From the NCBI RefSeq assembly GCF_007991515.1, contig NZ_BJYM01000001.1:248001-312000 (forward strand): a DNA stretch of 64,000 bases, given 5' to 3'. The position numbers were made by a program, and so were the translations under genes. Origin of the DNA: Oceanobacillus sojae. GTDB taxonomy: Bacteria; Bacillota; Bacilli; Bacillales; Amphibacillaceae. Positions 29,400 to 38,668 of the stretch are shown here, piece by piece; the first letter of the stretch is position 1, and each line of letters starts with the position of its first letter. The notes under the pieces were generated by a model, which was not told where the DNA came from, did no database searches, and worked only from the letters and a program-made list of their open reading frames with translations.

Positions 29400-29993
29400 T
29401 TATAGCAAGTGTATTCTTTTTTCCAATTGCTTCATCGCCTGTTTCCGGTGGCTTATTTGATTTTTTTCAGATGGATCAAGCTGGGCCATTGTTTCTGTAT
29501 ATCCTTTTGGTATAAAAATAGGATCATAGCCAAAACCGTTCTCTCCACACTGTTCCGTTTTAATATGTCCTTCGCAATAACCCGTTACAAATATTGTCTC
29601 TTCATCAGGACGGGCGATCGCCAAAACACATACGAAGCGGGCACTCCGTTCTTCTAAAGGTATCTGTTTCATTTCCTCCAGAACTTTATCTATATTTGCT
29701 TGATCATTTGTCGGCTCCCCTGCATATCGCGCAGAATAAATACCCGGTCTTCCCTCCAGGCTATCGATTATCAGGCCCGAATCGTCTGCAAGCACCGGCT
29801 GTTGAAATCGGCTTGAAATCTCTTCTGCTTTTAAAGCTGCATTTTCTACGAAGCTTTCTCCTGTTTCTTCAATATCAGGAACTTCCTCTTCTAAATCAAG
29901 CAGGGAAACAGCCTCTATTTTGTAAGGGGCAAAAAATGCTTTGAATTCCTTTGCCTTCCCTTTATTTTTGGTCGCAATAATAACCTTCTTCAT
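29400..29993 (-). CDS. rdgB: RdgB/HAM1 non-canonical purine NTP pyrophosphatase
   Basis: A 197-residue house-cleaning enzyme that hydrolyses (d)ITP and XTP to monophosphates, keeping deaminated purines out of nucleic acids. The N-terminal ATKNKGKAKEF motif, ETGESFVENAALKAE (~40), DDSGLIIDSLEGRPGIYSAR (~68) and the C-terminal SHRKQAMKQL are diagnostic. The ATG at 29993 sits nine bases from GGGGGA. In B. subtilis this is ysnA, next to rph. Confidence 0.94.
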   Translation of the reverse strand: MKKVIIATKNKGKAKEFKAFFAPYKIEAVSLLDLEEEVPDIEETGESFVENAALKAEEISSRFQQPVLADDSGLIIDSLEGRPGIYSARYAGEPTNDQANIDKVLEEMKQIPLEERSARFVCVLAIARPDEETIFVTGYCEGHIKTEQCGENGFGYDPIFIPKGYTETMAQLDPSEKNQISHRKQAMKQLEKRIHLL

Positions 29994-30014
29994 GGTGTCC
30001 ATCCCCCAATGAAA

Positions 30015-30761
30015 TTATTCTTGATTAACTAAATCTGCGATAGAGCCAAGTATTTGTTTCTGCTGATTGATTAACTCCTGGATACCTTGTTCGCCCAAGG
30101 TCAGCATTGCTTGTAATTGCTGCACGCTGAAAGTAGCTTCTTCTCCTGTTCCCTGAAGCTCTACAAATTCACCTTGTCCAGTCATGACAATATTCATATC
30201 TACATTTGCTGTACTGTCTTCCTGATAATTCAAATCGAGTACTTCTTGTCCGTCAGGTAATACACCAACAGAAATAGCAGCCAAGAAATCTCTTACTGGA
30301 AGTTCCTTAAGTACTTTCTTTTCTACAAGCTGATGAAGTGCAATTACCATAGCTACATATGCACCCGTGATAGAAGCCGTTCTAGTGCCTCCATCTGCTT
30401 GAATAACATCGCAATCGATCCAAATTGTCCGTTCTCCAATTTTTGAAAGATCGACGACAGAACGTAATGCACGTCCAATCAGGCGCTGGATTTCCATCGT
30501 TCTTCCGCTTACTTTCCCTTTTGAAGACTCACGGATATTCCGCTGTTCTGTTGCCCGCGGCAGCATTGCATATTCTGCAGTGATCCATCCTTTCCCCTGC
30601 CCTCTCATAAATGGTGGCACTCTATCTTCAATACTCGCATTACAAATAACCTTTGTCTGACCCATCTCAATTAATACAGAGCCTTCCGGATGCGTAATAT
30701 AATCGGGTGTTATTTGAATGGACCGCAGTTCATTTTGTTTTCTATTATCATGTCTTCCCAT
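30015..30761 (-). CDS. rph: Ribonuclease PH
   Basis: A 248-residue phosphate-dependent 3' exoribonuclease that trims tRNA 3' ends. [16 protein letters not shown] at the N-terminus, [20 protein letters not shown] (~50-70), [10 protein letters not shown] (~90), [19 protein letters not shown] (~115) and the [12 protein letters not shown] block (~185) are family signatures. AAGGAGGAAGAAA precedes the ATG. It heads rph-rdgB-ysnB. Confidence 0.96.
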   Translation of the reverse strand: MGRHDNRKQNELRSIQITPDYITHPEGSVLIEMGQTKVICNASIEDRVPPFMRGQGKGWITAEYAMLPRATEQRNIRESSKGKVSGRTMEIQRLIGRALRSVVDLSKIGERTIWIDCDVIQADGGTRTASITGAYVAMVIALHQLVEKKVLKELPVRDFLAAISVGVLPDGQEVLDLNYQEDSTANVDMNIVMTGQGEFVELQGTGEEATFSVQQLQAMLTLGEQGIQELINQQKQILGSIADLVNQE

Positions 30762-30876
30762 TTTTCTTCCTCCTTATTTCACATTACATAGCTTATCATA
30801 TTTTCTAAAAAAGAAACATGAGGAAGGTGGAAGATGCAGTGAAAAATCAATCTCATAACGGGATTTTGTCAGCAAA

Positions 30877-30924
30877 CAAAAAAAGAGCATCTAAAGAGTG
30901 GTTAAACACACTCTTCAGGTGCTC
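30877..30924 (-). terminator. Terminator of gerM
   Basis: AGAGCACCTGAAGAGTG pairs with CACTCTTTAGATGCTCT (one wobble/mismatch) and is followed by seven T on the minus strand, 20 bases past the gerM stop. Confidence 0.88.
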
Positions 30925-30944
30925 TGTACAATATTTTCATATCA

Positions 30945-32003
30945 TTATAATTCTTCGCTTGGAGTGAAAAATTGTGCAGATACCGGTTCAGAATACGGCT
31001 CTCCATTTTCATTGAATACTTCATCCACATTTTCAACCTGGACATTTACTGCATCTACATTCGGCTGCGCTGTCAAGGTTCTCACTATTGTCTCCATTAC
31101 TTCATCAGAGATTACATGCTGTTCCTGATCCATCAGGATGCCCTCATTGAAAATCAAATTAGCTACTCCTTCTTCTACAACTGGTTCTGCGGCTAATGCT
31201 GCTTCCGGATTAAATACATTGAGAACATTGTTTTGATAACCTGGGCCCTCTATCAGTTCATTAACAATACCTGCTAAATCATTTTCATCATCCATCGTTA
31301 CATATTGTGTTACAGGAACATAATAACGGTTATTTTCTTTTTCTACTGGATAAAACATAGTGACAGGATTGCTGCTGAAATAATCTAATGTATCATTGTT
31401 TATCAGATTAATTCCATTTGCCCGTGTATATCCATTATTGAGCGGCGTACCGTTAACAGGCATTTCTGCTAAGTCCTCACCTTCTACCCGGAGCTTGACT
31501 TTGTGAACATTATCAAATTGCGTTAAGGTATACGTAACGGCTTCTATAATTGGAAGCTCAGAGGATGCTTCATATTCCGAAAACTCTCCAGATAAGTCAA
31601 CAACAATCGTTCCATCCTCCTGTAGATCCAAACCAAGTACTTCTGTATCTTCTGGAAGTACGGCCTGGAAGCCGTTCGGCAGCATTGGTGTTATTGGACC
31701 GCCTTTAACCAGATATTCAATAACCTGCTGCGCCACTTGATTAGCTTCAGGAACTGGAAGTTCAACAGTCTGAGAAGCAACCATACCATTCGAATCAATT
31801 AAATACAGCTCTCTTGAAACAGTATCCTCCACTTCATCAGGGGTAGCTGCAGCATCTTCCCCATCCACTGTCTCTTCACCATTTACTGCTTCTGCATTTT
31901 GTGGAGGATCTACCTCTTTTGATGACTGCTCTCCATTAAAGCATCCTGCCAGTAAGACTAATATTCCAAAAGCTCCTATTAATTGGATTAACTTTTTACT
32001 CAT
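30945..32003 (-). CDS. gerM: GerM, sporulation/germination lipoprotein
   Basis: A 352-residue lipoprotein. The signal is MSKKLIQLIGAFGILV followed by the lipobox LAGC. After an acidic linker there are two GERMN domains (about 75-190 and 215-330; e.g. AVTYTLTQFDNVHKVKL and TIVRTLTAQPNVDAVNV). GerM is needed for normal cortex and germination in B. subtilis, where it also contributes to localising the SpoIIIA complex. The start ATG at 32003 follows GGGAGGT by six bases; an upstream in-frame ATG overlaps that site. Confidence 0.94.
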   Translation of the reverse strand: MSKKLIQLIGAFGILVLLAGCFNGEQSSKEVDPPQNAEAVNGEETVDGEDAAATPDEVEDTVSRELYLIDSNGMVASQTVELPVPEANQVAQQVIEYLVKGGPITPMLPNGFQAVLPEDTEVLGLDLQEDGTIVVDLSGEFSEYEASSELPIIEAVTYTLTQFDNVHKVKLRVEGEDLAEMPVNGTPLNNGYTRANGINLINNDTLDYFSSNPVTMFYPVEKENNRYYVPVTQYVTMDDENDLAGIVNELIEGPGYQNNVLNVFNPEAALAAEPVVEEGVANLIFNEGILMDQEQHVISDEVMETIVRTLTAQPNVDAVNVQVENVDEVFNENGEPYSEPVSAQFFTPSEEL

Positions 32004-32314
32004 GCAACTACCTCCCAAGATGGTTTGTACTATTATTTATACGAGCCCATCTTTAGAAATAGACCATGAATTCGATAGTTTCTAAAACAAAACTTGATTT
32101 AAAAGATTTACTTTTTGAGTATTGAATCCTAGTTTGAGTTAATCAAAAGATCAGGGGACCATTTTCTCCTAAACAGATTATATTTCTTCCAAATGAGACA
32201 AGAATAATTGCGGATACACAAAAAACAAACTTTCCACATGATCCATAACCCGTGCATTGTTTAAATCGAATTTACCAGTCAAAGCTGCTTTCTTACATAA
32301 AGTTTTTATCCATA
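32004..32314. other. Non-coding stretch between racE and gerM
   Basis: No open frame with a ribosome-binding site is seen. It is A+T-rich and should hold the gerM promoter, but I could not assign clear sigma-E or sigma-A hexamers. Confidence 0.4.
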
Positions 32315-32370
32315 TAAAAAACACTTGTACAATGCTGAGAAAATAAACTTTTCAACCATCGTACAGGTGC
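32315..32370 (-). terminator. Terminator of racE
   Basis: CACCTGTACGATG pairs with CATTGTACAAGTG (two mismatches) on the minus strand and is followed by TTTTTTAT, just after the racE stop. Confidence 0.8.
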
Positions 32371-32377
32371 TCTATCT

Positions 32378-33193
32378 CTAAATATTTTGTAAGTCAGCAT
32401 GCTTAATCGTAAGAACTTCAAAATTACTATCCTTAAATATTTTTTCGGTGATTTCAATAAAAATATCCAAATCTCCAGTGGCATAAAATTGGTGCGGAGG
32501 CATGTGGTCATCATGATTTGCAATTTGATGAATGTCCAATGTTGTACTCGTTTCCCTTGCTGTCTCTTCACTCGAAGAAATAACGATAATCTTCTTACCG
32601 ACAACCTCCTGAATGGTATCCTTTAACAAAGGATAATGCGTGCAGCCTAAAATTAGTGTATCCATCTTATCATGCTCTAAAATTGGTGCTAAGGCATTTT
32701 CTACTACTTGTTTGGCTTCTGGTCCATCTAATACCCCTTTTTCTACCATCGGCACAAATGAAGGGCAAGCTAAAGAAATAACTTCAATATCGGATTTAAT
32801 TTTACGAAGTGCATAGCTATATGCACCGCTCCGTACAGTTCCCTCTGTTCCAATAACCCCGATATAGTTATTCTCAGTTGACTTAATTGCAGCCCTCGCA
32901 CCAGGCTTAATAACGCCAATAACAGGGATATCCAATTCCTTTTGTAAGTCCTTTATTGTAAATGCCGTTGCTGTATTACAGGCAATCACGAGCATTTTTA
33001 TATTTTTCCCAAGTAAAAAGCGGACCATTTCCCAAGTAAATTGTTTTACTTCTTCTTCTGTTCTTGGTCCATATGGGCATCTCGCTGTATCTCCTAAGTA
33101 AATAAGCGGTTCTTTAGGAAGCTGTCTCATTAATTCATGAACGACAGTCAACCCGCCCACTCCAGAATCAATTACACCAATTGGCTGTTTCAA
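32378..33193 (-). CDS. racE: Glutamate racemase
   Basis: A 271-residue cofactor-independent racemase giving D-glutamate for peptidoglycan. The N-terminal GVIDSGVGGLTVV, the two catalytic cysteines in VIACNTATAF (~73) and LGCTHYPLL (~184), and YGPR near residue 42 are present. The start is the TTG at 33193 (LKQPIGVIDSG), eight bases after AGGGAGAG; an ATG 36 bases upstream lies in the ysmB tail and has no ribosome-binding site. Next to ysmB and gerM as in B. subtilis. Confidence 0.95.
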   Translation of the reverse strand: MKQPIGVIDSGVGGLTVVHELMRQLPKEPLIYLGDTARCPYGPRTEEEVKQFTWEMVRFLLGKNIKMLVIACNTATAFTIKDLQKELDIPVIGVIKPGARAAIKSTENNYIGVIGTEGTVRSGAYSYALRKIKSDIEVISLACPSFVPMVEKGVLDGPEAKQVVENALAPILEHDKMDTLILGCTHYPLLKDTIQEVVGKKIIVISSSEETARETSTTLDIHQIANHDDHMPPHQFYATGDLDIFIEITEKIFKDSNFEVLTIKHADLQNI

Positions 33194-33218
33194 AATTCTC
33201 TCTCCCTTTTTTCCTTCT

Positions 33219-33671
33219 CTACTTTTCATTCACCTGTTTCATCTCATCATGCAGGAAGCTTAATAATTCATTTAAGGTTTCTTTCTGCTCATCCGAGAAT
33301 TGAGATAAAACGTCTCGTAAGTATTCTTGCCGTTTTTGGATTACTTCTTCAATAATGTGCTTTCCTTTTTCCAGAAGATGAATTCGCACAACACGACGAT
33401 CATTCGTATCGCGAACACGCTCAACCAGTTCATTCTTCTCTAAACGATCGACTAAATCTGTGGTAGTACTAAATGCATGGCTAATACGGTTAGATAATTC
33501 ACCAACTGTCAGATCCCCTTCTTCCAGCAGCCATTGTAAAGCAATAAACTGTGGTGAGGTAATCGGATAGTGATGTAAAATTTTCCGGCCGTTTTGTTTA
33601 ATCATACCAGAAATATATCTTAATTTTTTTTCCATTTTATTAACTGCTTCTACTTCTTGGTTTTTTTCCAA
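33219..33671 (-). CDS. ysmB: MarR-family regulator YsmB
   Basis: A 150-residue winged-helix regulator. TSPQFIALQWLLEEGDLTVGELS (~40) is helix 2/3, and the recognition helix and wing lie in HAFSTTTDLVDRLEKNELVERVRDTNDRRVVRIHL (~70-104, cited by its ends). The start is TTG at 33671, with GGGGGT six bases upstream. It lies between gerE and racE as in B. subtilis. Ligand and targets are unknown. Confidence 0.88.
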   Translation of the reverse strand: MEKNQEVEAVNKMEKKLRYISGMIKQNGRKILHHYPITSPQFIALQWLLEEGDLTVGELSNRISHAFSTTTDLVDRLEKNELVERVRDTNDRRVVRIHLLEKGKHIIEEVIQKRQEYLRDVLSQFSDEQKETLNELLSFLHDEMKQVNEK

Positions 33672-34040
33672 TATGGTACCCCCTAAAATTAAAAAATCCA
33701 CTAAAATTTTTAACAATAATTTATGTAGCGATTGTTATGAGGCATTTAACATCTGCTTGTAATCCATAGTAAACTAAAAAACGGTTCTTGAAAACTTTTT
33801 TAGGGAAAAGCCTTCAAATGTTATTGCATTGAAGCAATATTTCAAAATTTATTAGGAAATCTTAGCCAGGGTAAAATCTCAAATATCTTGTTTTCCGAGA
33901 AGTAAAAATGCAGGCTGATGAACTTTTCACATGATACATTGACTTCTACACTTATCACATGATGTGGGAGATTTTAAAAGGCTTCTCTTCCAAATATGTT
34001 ATTCCAGCCAAAATTTTGAATGTCCTTTTCAAAATGTACG
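33672..34040. other. Non-coding stretch between ysmB and gerE
   Basis: A+T-rich with no supported gene. It must contain the ysmB promoter on the minus strand; its right end leads to the gerE promoter. Confidence 0.4.
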
Positions 34041-34070
34041 CACTCTTTTGTTTCAGCCTTCATAAGCTAT
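34041..34070 (+). promoter_or_regulatory. Candidate sigma-K promoter of gerE
   Basis: CAC at 34041-34043 (sigma-K -35 AC) is followed after 16-17 bases by CATAAGCTA (34061-34069), matching CATAnnnTA. gerE is known to be transcribed by sigma-K in the mother cell. Confidence 0.65.
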
Positions 34071-34128
34071 ATCGACTAAATAATTTCCCTTCATGATGCA
34101 GTTCTATAAAGCAAGGAGGGGGTAACAT

Positions 34129-34353
34129 TTGAAGGATAATGGGTATAAACCGAAGCAGCTACTGACCAAACGCGAGAAAGAAGTGTTTGAACTATTGGTA
34201 CAAGATAAAACAACAAAAGAGATTGCCCAAGAGCTATTCATCTCAGAAAAAACTGTGAGAAACCACATTTCAAACGCGATGCAAAAATTAGGGGTAAAGG
34301 GCCGTTCACAGGCTGTTGTCGAATTGCTTCGTATGGGTGAATTAAAGCTGTAA
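34129..34353 (+). CDS. gerE: GerE, late mother-cell transcription regulator
   Basis: A 74-residue LuxR-type helix-turn-helix protein with no receiver domain, as in GerE. LTKREKEVFELLVQDKTT starts the HTH, and the recognition helix is SEKTVRNHISNAMQKLG. GerE with sigma-K controls late coat genes. The start is TTG at 34129 with GGAGGGGG nine bases upstream. It runs against its neighbours ysmB and ysmA, as in B. subtilis. Confidence 0.95.
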   Translation: MKDNGYKPKQLLTKREKEVFELLVQDKTTKEIAQELFISEKTVRNHISNAMQKLGVKGRSQAVVELLRMGELKL

Positions 34354-34560
34354 TCAAACGAAAAAGAGAGAGCGATAAACAGGATATTGTTCGAGATCAA
34401 AAATACATTTATTTCTTCTTTTATTTAAATTTTGTTTTGAACTCAATACAATGCTTACGTTTATTGCTGGTATTTCGAGGCATCTGCGCTTACCATTCAA
34501 ACGTATTCTTTATCATCATTCCTTACAGGGAGAATGGAAACTATATGAAGGTGCTGTTTA

Positions 34561-34597
34561 AGTCTGAGCTTTGGAAAGGGGAGCTCAGACTTTTTTA
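34561..34597 (+). terminator. Rho-independent terminator downstream of gerE
   Basis: AGTCTGAGCT and AGCTCAGACT form a 10-bp stem followed by TTTTTTATTT on the plus strand. The 207 bases between gerE and this stem contain no supported gene. Confidence 0.85.
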
Positions 34598-34616
34598 TTT
34601 ACTTTGCCTATTATAA

Positions 34617-34641
34617 AAAAGACATCTCGGGGATGTCTTTT
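34617..34641. terminator. Second short terminator hairpin
   Basis: AAAGACATC and GATGTCTTTT around a TCGGG loop form a 9-bp stem with A/T flanks, 20 bases after the previous one. Up to 34837 nothing else is supported. Confidence 0.65.
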
Positions 34642-34837
34642 AAAATTGAAACAGAAAGAAATGTTAATTCCTGAGATCAAACGATATACAAATGGAACGC
34701 AGGAAATATACGTAGATTCCTTTAGAAAGCGAAGTATATTTCTGAGATGGATATCCGCACAATTTATGTTCAGAAATCGCTAGATTAAAACACTTTTGTC
34801 TCAGACTTTTTCTTTATAAATCAATGATTCTGCACGG

Positions 34838-35278
34838 CTACCTTGAAAGTAACTTTTGCTTCATTTCATCCGACAATTTCTTTGGAGCTTTCTTCTGAGT
34901 ATCAATATAAACCAGCCTGCCCCTTGCTGTCATAACAACTTCTTCTTTTTTTACAACTTTATAATGAATATCAAAAGAGGTAGTGCCAACAGATGCTGTT
35001 TTAACATAAACTTGAATATCGTCTCCAAAATAAAGCTCCTTCAGATAATTACACTGTAAATCAGCGACAATTACTCCGTCAGTCTGCCGCATATCCTTTG
35101 ATAAAAATCCTAAGTTGTTTAAATAGGCGATACGTGCTTCTTCAAAATAAATAAATGGAGAAACATTATTTACATGACCATACATATCTGTTTCAGAAAA
35201 TCGGACAGATACCGGCACATAAAAAGAAAAACCTTCTTCCCAGGTTGTAAAATCTTCAATATAAGAGATACGGCTCAT
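34838..35278 (-). CDS. ysmA: 4HBT-family acyl-CoA thioesterase YsmA
   Basis: A 146-residue hot-dog-fold thioesterase with the catalytic Asp motif RFSETDMYGHVNNVSPFIYFEEAR (~26-49, cited by its ends) typical of YbgC/FadM-like enzymes. It probably hydrolyses acyl-CoA esters. GGGAGGTGATTATGT precedes the ATG. It follows sdhB in the same direction but after a terminator. A cre-like site lies 50 bases upstream. Confidence 0.88.
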   Translation of the reverse strand: MSRISYIEDFTTWEEGFSFYVPVSVRFSETDMYGHVNNVSPFIYFEEARIAYLNNLGFLSKDMRQTDGVIVADLQCNYLKELYFGDDIQVYVKTASVGTTSFDIHYKVVKKEEVVMTARGRLVYIDTQKKAPKKLSDEMKQKLLSR

Positions 35279-35328
35279 ACATAATCACCTCCCTTGTATA
35301 TATTTTATACACGTCGTCCACCGATATT

Positions 35329-35342
35329 TCAAAGCGCTTTCA
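35329..35342 (-). promoter_or_regulatory. cre (CcpA) site upstream of ysmA
   Basis: TGAAAGCGCTTTGA on the minus strand matches the CcpA consensus TGNAANCGNTNNCA except one position. It is 51 bases upstream of ysmA and just past the sdh terminator. Confidence 0.65.
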
Positions 35343-35355
35343 TTGCTTGTTTAAG

Positions 35356-35388
35356 AAAAACCCTGACCAGATGAATGGCTAGGGTTTT
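35356..35388 (-). terminator. Terminator of sdhCAB operon
   Basis: AAACCCTAGCCA and TGGTCAGGGTTT pair with one mismatch and are followed by TTC on the minus strand, about 27 bases past the sdhB stop. Confidence 0.85.
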
Positions 35389-35414
35389 CTATTGTTGTTA
35401 ATCTTCATTTTGTA

Positions 35415-36179
35415 TTAAAGTGCTGTGTCACTTCCAAAGAAGTTTTTGAAAGCCTGGATGTTTGTAGCGCGGTTCATTGCTGCGATAGAAGTTGTCAAAG
35501 GGATACCTTTTGGACAAACCTGTACACAGTTTTGAGAGTTCCCACAGCCGTCAATTCCTCCAGCTTCCATTAAACCGTTTAGACGCTCACTGGCATTCAT
35601 TTCTCCAGTTGGATGAGCGTTAAATAAACGTGCCTGCGAAATAGCAGCAGGGCCAATGAAATTCGAGCTGTCATTTACATTCGGACAAGCTTCCAGGCAA
35701 ACGCCGCATGTCATACATTTAGATAATTCATATGCCCATTGACGTTTATTCTCCGGCATTCTTGGCCCAGGTCCTAAATCGTACGTTCCATCAATCGGAA
35801 TCCATGCTTTCACCTGTTTTAATGCATCAAACATGCGTTCACGGTCTACGATAAGATCACGGACAATCGGGAATGTAGACATTGGCTCTAAACGGATTGG
35901 CTGCTCCAGCTGATCAACCAATGCTGCACAGGACTGTCTTGCCGTTCCATTAATAACCATGGAGCAGGCGCCACAAACCTCCTCTAAGCAGTTCATATCC
36001 CACATGACCGGGGTAGTTTGCTCTCCTTTACTATTTACAGGATTTTTTCGGATTTCCATTAAAGCAGAAATAACATTCATATTCTGCCTGTAAGGAATCT
36101 CAAATGTTTCCTCATAAGGAGCAGCATCCGGGCCGTCTTGTCTAGTTATTATAAAGGTAACTTTACTTTGTTCAGCCAT
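35415..36179 (-). CDS. sdhB: Succinate dehydrogenase iron-sulfur subunit
   Basis: A 254-residue subunit of complex II. The 2Fe-2S cysteines are in CLEEVCGACSMVINGTARQSC (~64-84, cited by its ends), the 4Fe-4S set in CMTCGVCLEACP (~155), and the third cluster in CVQVCPKG (~215). It transfers electrons from SdhA flavin to the SdhC haem/quinone site. AGGAGTAAATGAA precedes the ATG. Last gene of sdhCAB. Confidence 0.96.
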   Translation of the reverse strand: MAEQSKVTFIITRQDGPDAAPYEETFEIPYRQNMNVISALMEIRKNPVNSKGEQTTPVMWDMNCLEEVCGACSMVINGTARQSCAALVDQLEQPIRLEPMSTFPIVRDLIVDRERMFDALKQVKAWIPIDGTYDLGPGPRMPENKRQWAYELSKCMTCGVCLEACPNVNDSSNFIGPAAISQARLFNAHPTGEMNASERLNGLMEAGGIDGCGNSQNCVQVCPKGIPLTTSIAAMNRATNIQAFKNFFGSDTAL

Positions 36180-36194
36180 TTCATTTACTCCTTT

Positions 36195-37946
36195 CTAATG
36201 TTTGGTTGTATAATCTCGTTTTCGAGGTGGAATCAAGGAAACATCCACTTCTTCATAGCTAAATACCGGCTCATTATTTTTGGCATCATATTCAGCAATG
36301 GTTGTTTTCAGCCAGTCCTCATCATTACGCTCTGGAAACTCTGGTTTATAATGTGCTCCTCGGCTTTCATTACGATTGTATGCACCAATTGTAATCACAC
36401 GCGCTAATTGAAGCATATGCTTTAATTGACGGGTAAACATAACTCCCTGATTGCTCCAGCGGGATGTATCATTAATATTGATATTTTCCCAGCGTTCCAT
36501 CAATTCAACAATTTTCTTATCTGTTTTTAACAGTTTTTCATTTTCACGAACAACTGTTACGTTATCTGTCATCCATTCTCCAAGTTCTTTATGGATTTGA
36601 TATGCATTTTCAGTTCCCTGCATATTCATAAGCTTATCAAAATCATTCTGTTCTGCTTCTTCACGAGATTGATAGAGTTCATCTGGAAGCTCCTCCACAT
36701 GTTCATCCAAACCTTCAATATATTCAATAGCATTAGGTCCGGCCACCATACCGCCATAGATTGCAGATAACAAAGAATTCGCGCCTAAACGATTTCCACC
36801 ATGCTGAGAATAGTCACATTCGCCAGCAGCAAAAATTCCAGGGATACTTGTCATCTGTTTTTCATCAACCCATAAACCGCCCATAGAATAGTGAACAGCA
36901 GGGAATATTTTCATTGGAACCTTACGAGGATCCTCCCCGACAAATTTCTCATAAATCTCAATAATACCTCCAAGCTTAATATCCAGCTCTTTCGCATCTT
37001 TATGAGATAAATCAAGATAAACCATGTTTTCTCCATTGATACCCAGTTTTTGATTTACACAGACATCAAAAATTTCACGGGTTGCGATATCCCGTGGCAC
37101 AAGATTTCCATATGCCGGATATTTCTCTTCTAAAAAGTACCAAGGCTCTCCATCTTTATACGTCCAGACACGCCCGCCTTCCCCACGCGCTGATTCACTC
37201 ATTAATCGCAGTTTATCATCTCCGGGAATAGCTGTCGGATGAATTTGAATAAATTCTCCATTTGCATATTTTGCCCCCTGCAAATAGAGCTTACTTGCTG
37301 CAGAACCTGTATTAATCATAGAGTTGGTAGATTTACCAAAGATGATTCCAGGTCCTCCTGTCGCAAAAATTGTTGCATCTGAACGAAATGCTTTAATTTC
37401 ATGTGTTTTTACATTTTGAGCCACAATCCCTTTACCAACACCGTTATCGTCAATAACAGCTTCAAGGAATTCCCAGCCCTCAAACTTAGTTACAAGTCCT
37501 TCAACCTCATAGCGGCGGACCTGCTCATCTAATGCATATAATAATTGCTGCCCTGTTGTCGCTCCTGCATATGCAGTACGGTGCATCTGAGTACCGCCAA
37601 AACGTCGGAAATCTAATAATCCTTCCGGTGTACGGTTAAACATAACTCCCATACGGTCAAACATATGTATAATACCGGGTGCAGCATCACACATTGCTTT
37701 TACCTGCGGTTGATTGGCGAGAAAATCTCCCCCATAAACTGTATCGTCAAAATGCAGATCAGGAGAATCTCCTTCTCCTTTTGTATTAACAGCTCCATTT
37801 ATACCGCCTTGTGCACATACAGAGTGAGAGCGTTTTACTGGAACAATAGAAAATAAGTCTACACTGACGCCCGCTTCAGCAGCTTTGATGGTAGCCATTA
37901 AACCGGCTAAACCGCCGCCGACAACGGCAACTTTTTGATTACTCAT
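36195..37946 (-). CDS. sdhA: Succinate dehydrogenase flavoprotein subunit
   Basis: A 583-residue FAD protein that oxidises succinate to fumarate. The FAD dinucleotide motif is VVGGGLAGLMATIKAAE (~8), the flavin-linking His is in HSVCAQGGINGA (~41-52), and active-site segments HPTAIPG (~237), SESARGEGG (~250) and HYSMGG (~352) are present. GAAGGAGTGAGC precedes the ATG. Full length. Confidence 0.97.
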   Translation of the reverse strand: MSNQKVAVVGGGLAGLMATIKAAEAGVSVDLFSIVPVKRSHSVCAQGGINGAVNTKGEGDSPDLHFDDTVYGGDFLANQPQVKAMCDAAPGIIHMFDRMGVMFNRTPEGLLDFRRFGGTQMHRTAYAGATTGQQLLYALDEQVRRYEVEGLVTKFEGWEFLEAVIDDNGVGKGIVAQNVKTHEIKAFRSDATIFATGGPGIIFGKSTNSMINTGSAASKLYLQGAKYANGEFIQIHPTAIPGDDKLRLMSESARGEGGRVWTYKDGEPWYFLEEKYPAYGNLVPRDIATREIFDVCVNQKLGINGENMVYLDLSHKDAKELDIKLGGIIEIYEKFVGEDPRKVPMKIFPAVHYSMGGLWVDEKQMTSIPGIFAAGECDYSQHGGNRLGANSLLSAIYGGMVAGPNAIEYIEGLDEHVEELPDELYQSREEAEQNDFDKLMNMQGTENAYQIHKELGEWMTDNVTVVRENEKLLKTDKKIVELMERWENININDTSRWSNQGVMFTRQLKHMLQLARVITIGAYNRNESRGAHYKPEFPERNDEDWLKTTIAEYDAKNNEPVFSYEEVDVSLIPPRKRDYTTKH

Positions 37947-37981
37947 TCGTTAGCTCACTCCTTCTTTCATTTCATTACCTT

Positions 37982-38602
37982 TTAAATACCATATGCGAAT
38001 GCAAGTAATGATCTTATACCTAAATAACCGACTGCTAAGAATACAATCAGACACACATACGTGGAAATGCGCTGTGATTTTGGTGTTTGTGTAATTCCCC
38101 ATGTTACCAGGAAGCTCCATAATCCATTTGCGAAATGGAATACAGCCGAAAGTACTCCGACCACATAGAACCAAAACATCGGTGTACTGGACAGAATGCC
38201 TTCCATAAGGCTATAGTTTACATCTACATTTCCTAAACCAACCTGAACTCTTGTTTCAAATACGTGCCATGCAATGAAGATAACAAGTACAATACCAGTA
38301 AACCGCTGTAATGCGAACATCCAGTTACGGAAAAAACCATAACGGCGTGTGCTGTATCTAGATGTAAAAACAATATAAACACCCAGAATTGCATGGAACA
38401 AGATAGGTAGATAGATTACCAGTGTCTCCAATACCAATACAAATGGTAATTGATGCATAATACCAGCTGCCGCATTAAACGCTTCTTCCCCATACACAGC
38501 AAGATGATTGATGAAAAGATGTTGTACCAGGAAAATACCAATCGGCACAACTCCCAGTAGCGAATGTAGTCTTCTAAAGAAGAACTCGCGCTGCTCTGCC
38601 AT
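37982..38602 (-). CDS. sdhC: Succinate dehydrogenase cytochrome b558 subunit
   Basis: A 206-residue membrane anchor with five hydrophobic spans and the haem-ligand histidines expected of the Bacillus di-haem type (HSLLGVVPIG, QHLFINHL, HAILGVY, AWHVFETR, HFANGLWSF). It passes electrons to menaquinone. GGGGGGTAAAC precedes the ATG. First gene of sdhCAB. Confidence 0.95.
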   Translation of the reverse strand: MAEQREFFFRRLHSLLGVVPIGIFLVQHLFINHLAVYGEEAFNAAAGIMHQLPFVLVLETLVIYLPILFHAILGVYIVFTSRYSTRRYGFFRNWMFALQRFTGIVLVIFIAWHVFETRVQVGLGNVDVNYSLMEGILSSTPMFWFYVVGVLSAVFHFANGLWSFLVTWGITQTPKSQRISTYVCLIVFLAVGYLGIRSLLAFAYGI

Positions 38603-38640
38603 GTTTACCCCCCTTTAAAACTTAATACCTTAATATATGT

Positions 38641-38668
38641 ATACTATAAAAAATAAAGCGCTTTACAA
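38641..38668 (-). promoter_or_regulatory. sdhC promoter overlapped by cre-like palindrome
   Basis: Minus strand TTGTAA (38668-38663), 16-base spacer, TAGTAT (38646-38641). The spacer contains TAAAGCGCTTTA, the core of a catabolite-responsive element, which would let CcpA block transcription when sugars are plentiful. Confidence 0.6.

Noticed and set aside
34571-34783. 70-codon plus-strand frame after gerE
   Set aside because: It begins inside a terminator hairpin and crosses a second one.
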